Source: Clostridium saccharobutylicum DSM 13864
GTDB taxonomy: Bacteria > Bacillota > Clostridia > Clostridiales > Clostridiaceae
Length of the DNA stretch: 64,000 bases
Direction: 5' to 3'
Assembly (NCBI RefSeq): GCF_000473995.1
Contig: NC_022571.1
Coordinates: 2,237,416-2,301,415 of the forward strand
Positions 18,966 through 26,869 of this stretch are shown here, in pieces. Every line of letters starts with the position of its first letter. Positions within the stretch are counted from its first letter, which is position 1. The notes beneath the pieces are model-generated. The model was not told where the DNA came from, did not search any database, and worked only from the letters and a program-made list of their open reading frames with translations. Both the position numbers and the translations under genes were made by a program.

Positions 18966-19802
18966 ATGATAATTAAAAAATCTTTAATAAATAAAAGTAT
19001 TGAGTACATTTTACAGCATATAGATGAGGATATTTCCATTGAAGATGTTACTAATCACTGTAATTTTTCAAAATATTATTTTAGCAGAATGTTTAAAGAA
19101 GAAACAGGATCAAGTATTTATTCTTTTATAAAACGTGTAAAAATGGATCAAAGTGTAGTAAGTCTTAAGGTTGAAAAAGATAAAACTATTACTGAAATTG
19201 GGGTTGATTATGGATACAGTTCTTCGAATTATAGTTCAGCCTTTAGCAAGCAATATAGTATTTGTCCAGTAGAATTTAGAAAGACTATGAATTCAACAGA
19301 GGTTGCTAATCCATTTTATCCAAATGAATATAATACTTTTAAGTCTTTTGAGCATTATGATGCGAAGATTATAATACAAGATTTAGGTAATTTTAAAGTG
19401 ATATATGAAAGATATATTGGAAATTATAATGAGATAGGTAGTAATTGGTATAGTTTTATGGAACGGTACAAAACTTATATTAAATTAGATACACTTTTAA
19501 TTGAAAAATCTTATGATGATCCATCAATTACACAATTAGATAAATGCATATGTGATTTATGTATTACTGTTGATGAACATGTAGAGTTAGAAAATGTTAC
19601 AATGATAAAAGGTGGTAAATTTGCGGTTTATCAATTTGATGGATCTATATATGATATTTTTGTAACATTCTTAGGAATTTTTAATATTTGGCTTCCACGT
19701 AGTGGATATAAAAGGGATAAAAGATATGTATTAGGTATCTACCGCAATATTGATAGAAAAAATAATCATGTTACTATGGATTTATGTATTCCTATTAAAT
19801 AG
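18966..19802 (+). CDS. AraC-family regulator with GyrI-like effector domain
   Basis: The start is ATG 18966 (AGGA 5 nt before); the frame is open further up to a GTG at 18894, but that runs through a decayed CRISPR repeat. 278 residues. An AraC double helix-turn-helix occupies residues ~5-105 (IEDVTNHCNFSKYYFSRMFKEETG, then ITEIGVDYGYSSSNYSSAFSKQY). The C-terminal half (about 125-278) is a GyrI-like small-molecule-binding domain (FKVIYERYIGNY, GGKFAVYQFDGS, GIYRN). Such proteins (Rob/BmrR-like) sense toxic or lipophilic compounds and activate efflux or detoxification. No obvious target gene is adjacent. A mobile-repeat end (aaggcatattc) lies in its leader. Confidence 0.88.
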   Translation: MIIKKSLINKSIEYILQHIDEDISIEDVTNHCNFSKYYFSRMFKEETGSSIYSFIKRVKMDQSVVSLKVEKDKTITEIGVDYGYSSSNYSSAFSKQYSICPVEFRKTMNSTEVANPFYPNEYNTFKSFEHYDAKIIIQDLGNFKVIYERYIGNYNEIGSNWYSFMERYKTYIKLDTLLIEKSYDDPSITQLDKCICDLCITVDEHVELENVTMIKGGKFAVYQFDGSIYDIFVTFLGIFNIWLPRSGYKRDKRYVLGIYRNIDRKNNHVTMDLCIPIK

Positions 19803-19856
19803 AGCAAGAATTCAGAAGTAAAAAAGTAAGGTTTCCTTTATTATAAAAATAGTGAT

Positions 19857-20049
19857 AAGGCATATTCAAAAAAATAATAATCAACATGCCAAGCCTATTT
19901 TTCATTAGACGAAGCTGGATTAGTATACGTCACTAAGTAAGCAATTCAGCAGATTATTTTAATAGCCAGTTATGATGGAAATCTGCTTCCTTGCTTGATG
20001 AAAAATAATCATGACATTTTTGTATTAGCTATTTTCTTTCTTGTGCTTA
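19857..20049. repeat. Inverted-repeat element (MITE-like), copy A
   Basis: The left end AAGGCATATTC and the right end CTTGTGCTTA are degenerate complements, and the interior contains further nested inverted repeats (CAGCAGATT with AATCTGC; TTTTTCATTA with TGATGAAAAA). About 193 bp, non-coding. Related elements are at 29993, 35957 and 53283, with fragments at 18916, 20681, 21294, 23247 and 42300. Confidence 0.65.
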
Positions 20050-20087
20050 AAGTTATCACTAGATAAAGTCAAGAAAAGGGGAATTTT

Positions 20088-20636
20088 ATGTTTGATATAA
20101 GGAAAATACAAGAGCATGTTATTTATGAAGCTGTAAAAGATGAGAGAAATGAAGATATTGCAAGGGAAGTTGTATATGGAAAAGATGAAAGTTGTAAATC
20201 AGAGAATAACGGTATATGGGTAAAGTCTACAATGAAGAGATTGGAAAGCAAATTTGATAAGGAAACTACTAAGAAGATCAGAATGAAGTGTCAGTGTGGA
20301 TATGGAATGGATAAAAAGTTAGAACTAGTAAAAGAACTAATGGAATTATCATCAAGTTTAGAGGAGCTTGGAAATTTACAGAAAGCAAAAGATTCAGGAT
20401 TATTTTATGAGAATGGAGACCTTTATTTACAATTTAATTTTTGTCCATGTCCAATGCTTACAAATGTAGACAAGCTAGATTCTTATGCATGGTGTCAATG
20501 TACTACTGGATATAGTAAAGTACTATTTGAAAAAGCTTTTCAGTGTAAAGTTGATGTGGAGCTATTAAAAAGTATAAAGGTGGGTGATGAAAGATGCCTT
20601 ATGAAAATAGTGCCTCAAGGTATTATATGGAAATAA
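20088..20636 (+). CDS. Cysteine-rich protein, probably DUF6144 family
   Basis: 182 residues, ATG after AAAAGGGG. The middle has MKCQCGYGMDKK and the C-terminal part FNFCPCPMLTN and WCQCTTGYSK, so at least six cysteines in three C-x-C pairs suggest a metal or redox centre. I recall this pattern from a domain of unknown function (DUF6144); the name is from memory and not checked. No membrane segment or signal peptide. It stands alone between a mobile element and a flavoprotein gene, with a fragment of the mobile repeat 45 nt downstream. Function unknown. Confidence 0.6.
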   Translation: MFDIRKIQEHVIYEAVKDERNEDIAREVVYGKDESCKSENNGIWVKSTMKRLESKFDKETTKKIRMKCQCGYGMDKKLELVKELMELSSSLEELGNLQKAKDSGLFYENGDLYLQFNFCPCPMLTNVDKLDSYAWCQCTTGYSKVLFEKAFQCKVDVELLKSIKVGDERCLMKIVPQGIIWK

Positions 20637-20728
20637 ATAAATAGTTGATTAGGGAAATGGTATCAAATTTAAGCATTAATTAAGGCACATGAAAGAAAAT
20701 ATTTAATAATGTGTGAAGGGGGTTCTAT

Positions 20729-21313
20729 ATGAAAGTCATAGGAATAAATGGTAGTGCACGTAAGAATGGTAATACGTCTATTATTATTAAAAGTATATTC
20801 ATGGAATTAGAAAAGAAAGGAATCGAAACAGAATTAATACAATTAGCAGATAAAACAGTAAAAGGCTGCATGGGGTGTTTTGGTTGTAAGGGAAGAAAGC
20901 AATGCGTAATAAAAGATGATTTTTTTAATGATTGTTTTGATAAAATGGTTAATGCAGATGGAATTATACTTGGGTCTCCAGTATATTCAGCAGATATAAC
21001 ATCTAAAATGAAAGCATTTCTTGAACGTGCAGGGGTAGTTGTTGCAACTAATCCAGGTATGTTAAAACATAAAGTGGGTGCTTCTGTTGCGGCTGTACGC
21101 CGTGGAGGGGGCATGACAGCAGTTGATATTTTAAATCACTTTCTATTAAATAAAGAGGTTTTTGTGGTTGGCTCAACATATTGGAACATGGTTTATGGAA
21201 AAGATATAGGTGATGTTATTAATGATGGTGAAGGAATGCGGAATATGAAAAACTTAGGAGAAAATATGGCATGGTTAATGGAAAAGTTAAGTAGGGCACA
21301 TGAAAATAAATAA
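20729..21313 (+). CDS. Flavodoxin-fold NAD(P)H-dependent oxidoreductase
   Basis: 194 residues, ATG after GAAGGGGG. The N-terminus MKVIGINGSARKNGNT is the FMN-phosphate loop of the flavodoxin-like fold. A cysteine cluster, CMGCFGCKGRKQC (about residues 48-60), resembles iron-sulfur flavoproteins and related reductases; SPVYSADITSKMKAFLERA is the second FMN-binding stretch. A cytosolic reductase of quinones, nitro compounds or an unknown redox substrate is likely. The last residues (RAHENK and the stop) are encoded by the end of an inverted-repeat element, so the natural C-terminus may have been replaced. Confidence 0.88.
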   Translation: MKVIGINGSARKNGNTSIIIKSIFMELEKKGIETELIQLADKTVKGCMGCFGCKGRKQCVIKDDFFNDCFDKMVNADGIILGSPVYSADITSKMKAFLERAGVVVATNPGMLKHKVGASVAAVRRGGGMTAVDILNHFLLNKEVFVVGSTYWNMVYGKDIGDVINDGEGMRNMKNLGENMAWLMEKLSRAHENK

Positions 21314-21355
21314 CAAGTCCAAAGTGATTATGATTATTTTTCATCAGGTAACAAG
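21294..21355. repeat. Truncated inverted-repeat element, copy E
   Basis: GGGCACATGAAAATAAATAA followed by CAAGTCCA matches the left ends of the other copies; no right end is found. It overlaps the last codons of the flavoprotein gene. The stretch 21356-21783 has no convincing gene. Confidence 0.6.
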
Positions 21356-21464
21356 AGTTTTTGATCTTCTTTTTTCTATTTCAAATAGGTAATAAATATG
21401 CTAAAACAATTTAATACATTAATATTTGCATCTATAATGAGCGATAAAATGATTAGTTAATAGT

Positions 21465-21505
21465 TAAGTGATAACTCCTTTTTAGATAAAACGAGTTATC
21501 ACTTA
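21465..21505. terminator. Perfect 13-bp hairpin
   Basis: TAAGTGATAACTC (21465-21477) and GAGTTATCACTTA (21493-21505) are perfect complements with a 15-nt loop. There is little T-run on either side. It sits downstream of the flavoprotein gene and beyond the 3' end of the converging HXXEE gene, so a two-way terminator is plausible. Confidence 0.5.
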
Positions 21506-21783
21506 CTAATGATATTGTGAACTATATTCCGGATAAAGGATAATAAGTAAGCTTAATGCATTAATGTATACAAGATAATTTTGTAATAAGTGCATAGATA
21601 AAAATGCAATTTCTTAATTCTCAAATCTATTTGTGCAGAGTTCTTCATCATGCTGAAAAATATTTTCGAGACCTTTAGCAGCTTTGCCACAATACTATTG
21701 AAATTAAAGAATGACATAATCCTACGTGCAACAGGAATATGTGCCAAAAGTTATAGTAAGTAGTTAATGAAAATCCAGAGACC

Positions 21784-22316
21784 TTATTTCTGGCTATTGG
21801 AATACTTAATTAAAAAGTTTTCAAAATATTTTTCTGACTTCTTAAGAATACCAAAAATTACAAATATAAATGCAGCACCACAAGCACAAGATAAAATTAT
21901 TTCAATCACTGTAAATTTCAACAGTATTGTTGAAATACATATAATATATATGTTTATAGGTAAAAATAATATTGATGTTACAATACCTGGAACATAGTGT
22001 TTAAAATATAAACAACTCTTAAAATGAAGTGTAATAAAGTGTGCTGTAACCGTAAATAAAAGTCCATACCAAATATAATAATTATTTAAAAGTATAGAAA
22101 ACAAACTTGTGATTGAAAGAATAACAAATAGTATTTCTACTCCAATTGAGAACTCATCTGGGCTTCGAAAATCTGCATATGGCTTTTTTTCATTGTACAA
22201 TTGTCAAGATAATGTTGATATCTTTTTCTCCAAACTTTAATAAATATAATTTCTTCAAAATCATGTATCATAAAAATTATTGGTAATAACCATACAATAG
22301 TATTTATATTATTCAT
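21784..22316 (-). pseudogene. HXXEE-domain membrane protein, frameshifted
   Basis: On the minus strand, ATG 22316 (AGGAG upstream) opens MNNINTIVWLLPIIFMIHDFEEIIFIKVW, where HDFEE is the HXXEE signature. Near 22200 the frame must shift by one base, at a run of A residues (GAAAAAAAGCC), to continue into YNEKKPYADFRSPDEFSIGVEILF and four further membrane segments ending at 21784. Read together this is a normal-length HXXEE protein (~175 residues) with membrane helices; family function is unknown. A homopolymer is a common place for either a real mutation or a sequencing error. It is the only clear minus-strand gene in the window. Confidence 0.75.
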
Positions 22317-22676
22317 ATAAATCAACTCCTTTTTATTTTTAACGAACTTGCTGTCGTTAAGGCTAGTATAAATGATATTAACTATCATTAACAGAACTAA
22401 TCTGCATAACTTTTGTAACTTATCATACACAAATACATAATAATGTATGTTATTGTACACTTTTCACTTAAATTAATTGTTATATATAAGTTGTAATTAA
22501 TAAAATTCATAAATAATAAATAGTGCCCTGTAATTCTTTTACTGAGACTTAGAATTTATGAATAAAATTTTTTAGAACTTATATATTATAATTTTTATTT
22601 ATATTTCATATTAAATGCATTAACATCTGTAGTAAAATTAATTATGTAATAATGCATATTAATGGAGGTTATGTAG
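22317..22676. other. Divergent intergenic region, no gene seen
   Basis: 360 bp between the minus-strand HXXEE gene and the TetR gene. It contains short inverted repeats (AATGATATTAAC / ACTATCATT around 22370) that could be operator sites for the divergent regulator, but no certain promoter. Confidence 0.3.
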
Positions 22677-23249
22677 ATGGGTAATAAAATTGATTTAAGA
22701 GTGTTAAAAACTCGTGAAAATATAAAAAATACTTTTTCTAATCTGTTATTGGAAAAGGATTTTAAAAATATAACAGTTCAGGATATTTGCGATAGAGCAT
22801 TAATTGGTCGCTCAACTTTTTATGATCATTACTGTGACAAATACGATTTACTTAATAAAATGGTTGAAGAAATTATAAACCAATTTAAACCCTATCTTAA
22901 GAGTAGATTCAATTTAAATAGTTTAGATGACTTTACTAAATTAGGTTCTGATATGCTTAAGCTTTTTTCAAAGAAAAAAAATATTATAAAAGCACTGATT
23001 AATGTACATACTGAATCTGCTGATTTATATTATGAATTAAAAAAACTATTAATAGAAGGCTGCTCTTATTATTTAAATAAAAGCAACTTTGTAAGTAAAT
23101 ATAATATTTCAAATGAATACATATGTGGTCATTATGCATCATTTGTATTAACATCCTTTCAATTGTGGCTTGAACTTGGAGAAGATGAAAATAACTTGCA
23201 ATTAGCTAATAGAATGCATTCAGTTTTATTTGAAAGCGCTGGTATTTAA
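22677..23249 (+). CDS. TetR/AcrR-family transcriptional regulator
   Basis: 190 residues, ATG after TGGAGG. N-terminal helix-turn-helix at about residues 10-55: TRENIKNTFSNLLLEKDFKNITVQDICDRALIGRSTFYDHYCDKYDLL, a standard TetR DNA-binding domain. The C-terminal domain is all-helical and of the type usual in Firmicutes TetR proteins. It would repress a nearby operon until a ligand binds. The divergent HXXEE gene is the closest candidate target. The stop codon TAA overlaps the first bases of a mobile-repeat end (TTTAAGGCATCTTC). Confidence 0.88.
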   Translation: MGNKIDLRVLKTRENIKNTFSNLLLEKDFKNITVQDICDRALIGRSTFYDHYCDKYDLLNKMVEEIINQFKPYLKSRFNLNSLDDFTKLGSDMLKLFSKKKNIIKALINVHTESADLYYELKKLLIEGCSYYLNKSNFVSKYNISNEYICGHYASFVLTSFQLWLELGEDENNLQLANRMHSVLFESAGI

Positions 23250-23332
23250 GGCATCTTCAAATAAAATAATATACCAATTTAGGGGCAGTACCAGCGAAGC
23301 TGTTATGAAGTTGAAAATTTATAATACCTACG

Positions 23333-23464
23333 ATGATCAGAAATTTTGTAATAAACGTTGGAGGAGAACCAAACCCAGATGGAACTGGAGGAGGTTATCC
23401 CTCTTATCTTTTTGCAAGAAGAAGGCTGATGATAAATCCTGTAAATATAAAAATTTGTATATAA
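23333..23464 (+). pseudogene. Short ORF / gene fragment related to 45627-45865
   Basis: An ATG at 23333 opens 43 codons containing VGGEPNPDGTGGGYPSY and RRLMINPVNIKI. The same pattern (RGEPSSDEGGSLSYFVLRK, LMINPVNIKI) is read at 45627-45720. No good ribosome-binding site is present. Two diverged copies with a conserved reading frame suggest they derive from a real small protein family that I do not recognise, here decayed or truncated. Confidence 0.4.
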
Positions 23465-23513
23465 TTAATGAAAGAAATATTATAAATATACAAATAATTA
23501 TAAAAAATAAATA

Positions 23514-23562
23514 TTGACACTTGAAAATCTAATTGTTAAACTGTAAATAGTTAGAATTCTAA
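23514..23562 (+). promoter_or_regulatory. marR promoter with overlapping operator
   Basis: -35 TTGACA at 23514-23519, a weak -10 (TTAAAC) near 23536, and the palindrome TTAGAATTCTAA at 23551-23562 just downstream. The same palindrome lies before the MATE gene, so MarR autorepression is likely. Confidence 0.65.
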
Positions 23563-23584
23563 GTGAAGTTTAGGAGGAATTTGA

Positions 23585-24022
23585 ATGACTAAGTCTAGAT
23601 ACTCTATAGAAACACCATATTCACAATTAATAAGAAGTATTGCGATAAAAATGAAACTCAGTTCTGATGAAAAAGTAAAAAAGTTAGGATTAAATTCTCA
23701 ACAAGGACGCATGATAGGTTATATTTATGAACATCAAGACAGTGGGATTATTCAAAAAGATTTGGCACGAGTTTTTCAACGTACAGAAGCAAGCATTACA
23801 AGCATGCTGCAAGGATTAGAGAAAAAAGGGTATATTGAAAGAAGAATTCCTAAAGAAAATGAGAGACAAAAATATATATATGTATTGCCTAAAGGTGCTG
23901 AATTGATAGAAGATTTCAATAAATTGGTAGTTGAGGAAGAGGAAAATATTATTGCAAACTTGACGGAACAAGAGAAGGAAACTTTGTTAGCTGTGTTATT
24001 GAAAGTAGATAGAAATCTATAA
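23585..24022 (+). CDS. MarR-family transcriptional regulator
   Basis: 145 residues, ATG after AGGAGGAA. Winged helix-turn-helix in the middle (IIQKDLARVFQRTEASITSMLQGLEKKGYIERRIPKENERQKYIYV, about residues 57-102). It lies directly upstream of a MATE transporter gene and both have the palindrome TTAGAATTCTAA in their leaders, so I infer that it represses itself and the pump, and is released by the pump's substrate. The gap of 84 nt to the MATE start contains the second operator. Confidence 0.92.
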   Translation: MTKSRYSIETPYSQLIRSIAIKMKLSSDEKVKKLGLNSQQGRMIGYIYEHQDSGIIQKDLARVFQRTEASITSMLQGLEKKGYIERRIPKENERQKYIYVLPKGAELIEDFNKLVVEEEENIIANLTEQEKETLLAVLLKVDRNL

Positions 24023-24052
24023 GTTATTAATATAATAACTTATACCTAAAAA

Positions 24053-24066
24053 CTTAGAATTCTAAG
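24053..24066 (+). promoter_or_regulatory. MarR operator before the MATE gene
   Basis: CTTAGAATTCTAAG is a perfect 14-bp palindrome whose central 12 bases repeat the one at 23551-23562. It lies 41 bp before the MATE start. Confidence 0.65.
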
Positions 24067-24106
24067 AATATGATTTCTAATAATACTTATTATGGAGGAT
24101 GAAATT

Positions 24107-25468
24107 ATGAAACAAAAATTGTCAAACAAATATTATTTAGAAAGTGCACCGATTACTAAGGCAATTGCACATTTATCTATTCCTATGATGATTGGTATGT
24201 CAGTAGGTACAATATATAACGTTATTAATGCTTTTTTTATTGGACTATTAAACAATACAGATATGTTAACTGCTATTACTTTAGGACTACCAATCTTTAC
24301 TATATTAATGGCTTTTGGAAATATGTTAGGAGCTGGAGGCGGAACATTTATAACTCGTCTTGTTGCAAAACAAAATATAGAGAAAGCTAAGAAGATAGCT
24401 GGATATACTTTTTATAGTAGTATTATCATAGGAATTTTGCTTGGAATAATTGCTATGATAGCACTTAATCCTATTGTTAACATTATGGGGGCAGATACTT
24501 CTGCTATTATTAATTATACAAAAAGTTATTCTTTAACTATGTTTATTGGTGGTTTTGCAATTGTAATGAACTTTGCATTGGAGCAAGTTGTGAGAGCAGA
24601 AGGGGCATCAAAAGAATCAATGTTCGGAATGGTTGTAAGTACAATTTTTAGTCTTATCTTTGATACATTATTTATACTAGTATTTAAATTTAATGTTGTA
24701 GGGGTAGCATTATCAATGATTTTAGCTAATATAGCTTCATCTATTTACTATGTTTACTACTTGGAAACAAAAAGTGAGAATTTAAAAGGATTTATTAAGA
24801 ATTTTAATATTTCTCTTAAAGATAAAATAGAGATATATAAAATTGGGGTCTCTGAATTGTTCCTAGCTGGTTTTCTAATTATTACAACTCTTCTTTTGAA
24901 TAATTATTCAATTAGATATGGAGAAGGTGTAGTAGCTAGTTTTGGCATTGCGTTGAGAATTGTACAAGTACCAGAATTTCTTGCAATGGGGCTTGCACTA
25001 GGAATTATTCCTTTAATTGCATATAATTTTTCTAATGAAAACTTTAAGAGATTAGAAGACAGTATAAAACAATCAGCTTTATGGATTTTGGGATTATCAG
25101 GTGGAGTTGTTACTTTAGTTTATATTTTTAGAAATGTAATTATTCATCTGTTTTCTAATGATTCAGCAGTATTAAGTGTTGGCGTTTATATTATGGCTGC
25201 TATGCTTATTTCCGCATTTTTCAATGGATTTACAACATTATTTACAGGGATTTTTCAAGCATCAGGTCAAGGACTACCATCAACAATTATGGCAATTACA
25301 CAAGGAATTCTTTTTATTCCCGTCATAATAGTGTTGAATAATTTCTTTGGATTACATGGTGTTATATGGTCTATGACCATTACAGAAATAATTACCTTTT
25401 TAACTGGAGTAATACTATATATTATTTTTAATAATAAAATAAAAAAGAATAAAGTAGTAGCAAACTAG
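24107..25468 (+). CDS. MATE-family multidrug efflux transporter
   Basis: Start ATG 24107: GGAGG at 24094-24098 is 8 nt upstream, whereas the earlier ATG at 24092 overlaps that site. 453 residues with about 12 membrane segments in two MatE halves (first half opens PITKAIAHLSIPMMIGMSVGTIYNVINAFFIG; second half from about residue 245). It exports cationic drugs or metabolites using the Na+ or H+ gradient. It is paired with the MarR gene upstream; the next terminator is about 180 nt downstream. Confidence 0.93.
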   Translation: MKQKLSNKYYLESAPITKAIAHLSIPMMIGMSVGTIYNVINAFFIGLLNNTDMLTAITLGLPIFTILMAFGNMLGAGGGTFITRLVAKQNIEKAKKIAGYTFYSSIIIGILLGIIAMIALNPIVNIMGADTSAIINYTKSYSLTMFIGGFAIVMNFALEQVVRAEGASKESMFGMVVSTIFSLIFDTLFILVFKFNVVGVALSMILANIASSIYYVYYLETKSENLKGFIKNFNISLKDKIEIYKIGVSELFLAGFLIITTLLLNNYSIRYGEGVVASFGIALRIVQVPEFLAMGLALGIIPLIAYNFSNENFKRLEDSIKQSALWILGLSGGVVTLVYIFRNVIIHLFSNDSAVLSVGVYIMAAMLISAFFNGFTTLFTGIFQASGQGLPSTIMAITQGILFIPVIIVLNNFFGLHGVIWSMTITEIITFLTGVILYIIFNNKIKKNKVVAN

Positions 25469-25651
25469 CATTAATAAATATTGTGTCTATATAACTACTT
25501 AGTTTTAATAAAGTACTTAAATTACAAGACTGTTTTGTAGTAAGAGAAAAATATAAGAATGTTTCTGAAAAAGAGATATGATTAAATTATTGAATTAGGA
25601 GTAAATATTTTAAAAATAATAATTATATATAACTTAAAAAGTGCCTAAAAG

Positions 25652-25694
25652 AATAGTCTGCTGATTCTAAATAAAATCAGCAGGCTATTTTTTT
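25652..25694 (+). terminator. Rho-independent terminator
   Basis: AATAG-t-CTGCTGATT pairs with AATCAGCAG-g-CTATT, followed by a T-run. The downstream flank (gaatgtgtattaag) resembles the right ends of the inverted-repeat elements. Confidence 0.7.
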
Positions 25695-25753
25695 GAATGT
25701 GTATTAAGGTCTTATTGATTGTGGAAATCTAAAAACATTTTCTATGCGGGGGA

Positions 25754-25895
25754 TTAGTCAGCTTATTTTTGGCAATGTTTATTACTATATTTGCTGGATA
25801 TTAGTCAAAGTAAATCCTTACTATATCCGTCAAGACTATTACAACTGTTGTTGTCCAGCATTATAGTAATCATAAGTGGATATTCGACTAAATTA
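25754..25895. repeat. Nested long palindrome
   Basis: ATTACTATATTTGCTGGA (25781-25798) pairs with TCCAGCATTATAGTAAT (25854-25870). Inside, GGATA pairs with TATCC, and outside TTAGTC (25754) pairs with GACTAA (about 25890). It is non-coding and could be a further mobile palindrome. Confidence 0.5.
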
Positions 25896-25951
25896 GTTAT
25901 TGAATATTATTATTTATATTTATTTTTTATGAATATATTGGTATTATTCTA

Positions 25952-25978
25952 TAAAGGTTGAAAAAACATGGTCGAATA
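25952..25978 (+). promoter_or_regulatory. Possible sigma-D (motility) type promoter before cheR
   Basis: TAAA at 25952-25955, a 15-nt spacer, then GTCGAATA at 25971-25978, compared with the family pattern TAAA-N15-GCCGATAT. The match in the -10 is partial. Confidence 0.35.
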
Positions 25979-26043
25979 TATAAATAACGTAAAAAAAAAG
26001 TCGAAGGCGATAGCAATTATAATTTGGAGGTTGATATTGTATA

Positions 26044-26850
26044 ATGGATGAATTTACAGATATATATTTTAAGAAATATTGTGATCTGCTATATAAAAGG
26101 ACTGGTATATTTGTCAGAGAAAACAAAAAAGAAACATTCAAATTGAAAATTGAAAAGTCAATGAGAAAATTAAATATATACAATCATGATGAATACTTGC
26201 AATATCTGCAAAAATATGATTGTAAAGAACATTTTCAACAATTTATAAATGATATGACTACAAATACAACTGAATTCTTTCGAGAGAAGCAGCACTTTGA
26301 TTTTATAGAAAATAATATACAATTTATAATGAAAAACAACCCTAGAATTGCAAGAAAAAATGAAATTAGAATATGGAGTGCAGCTTCATCTTCAGGACAG
26401 GAAGCTGTATCACTAGCAATACTTTTGAAGGAATGTTTAGATAACCGTATAAACATTAAAATTCTAGCAACAGATATAGATAGTGAGATATTATCAAAAG
26501 CAGTAAAGGGTATATATTCTCACTCTGAATGTAAAGATATACCTCAAGAACTTCTTTATAAATATTTTGATAAAGTCAGCAATGGTTTTTCTATAAAAGG
26601 AGAAATTAGATCAATGATTCAATATAGGCATTTTAATTTAATGCAAGATTATAATTTTAAAAAAGGATTTGATATTATTTTCTGCAGAAATGTAATGATT
26701 TATTTTAGTAATCCTATTCAGGAAAGGTTAATAAATAAATTCTATAACAATATTGTGCAGGGGGGACTGTTATTTATTGGCCATTCTGAAAGTTTAGTTA
26801 GTAAATCTCATAAATATCAATATATTGGACCTGCGATATATATGAAGTGA
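26044..26850 (+). CDS. cheR: Chemotaxis protein methyltransferase CheR
   Basis: 268 residues. The N-terminal helical CheR domain is followed by an SAM-binding methyltransferase fold: IRIWSAASSSGQEAVSLAI (motif I), ILATDIDSEIL, and FDIIFCRNVMIYF (catalytic-domain core). It methylates glutamates on chemoreceptors. No TPR extension is present. First gene of a cheR-cheA-cheB-cheW-mcp cluster, followed 19 nt later by cheA. The GGAGG site is 14 nt before the ATG, a wide spacing with no better in-frame start. Confidence 0.95.
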   Translation: MDEFTDIYFKKYCDLLYKRTGIFVRENKKETFKLKIEKSMRKLNIYNHDEYLQYLQKYDCKEHFQQFINDMTTNTTEFFREKQHFDFIENNIQFIMKNNPRIARKNEIRIWSAASSSGQEAVSLAILLKECLDNRINIKILATDIDSEILSKAVKGIYSHSECKDIPQELLYKYFDKVSNGFSIKGEIRSMIQYRHFNLMQDYNFKKGFDIIFCRNVMIYFSNPIQERLINKFYNNIVQGGLLFIGHSESLVSKSHKYQYIGPAIYMK

Positions 26851-26869
26851 TTGGAAGTGAAACAAAAAT

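Noticed and set aside
21553..21747. Minus-strand 64-codon frame between the flavoprotein and the HXXEE gene
   Set aside because: No recognisable domain, no site before its start; could be a degraded gene but nothing supports it.
23230..23517. A 95-codon frame overlapping the TetR end
   Set aside because: It runs through a mobile-repeat end and uses a different frame from the conserved GEPNPDG peptide; the shorter ATG 23333 frame is preferred.
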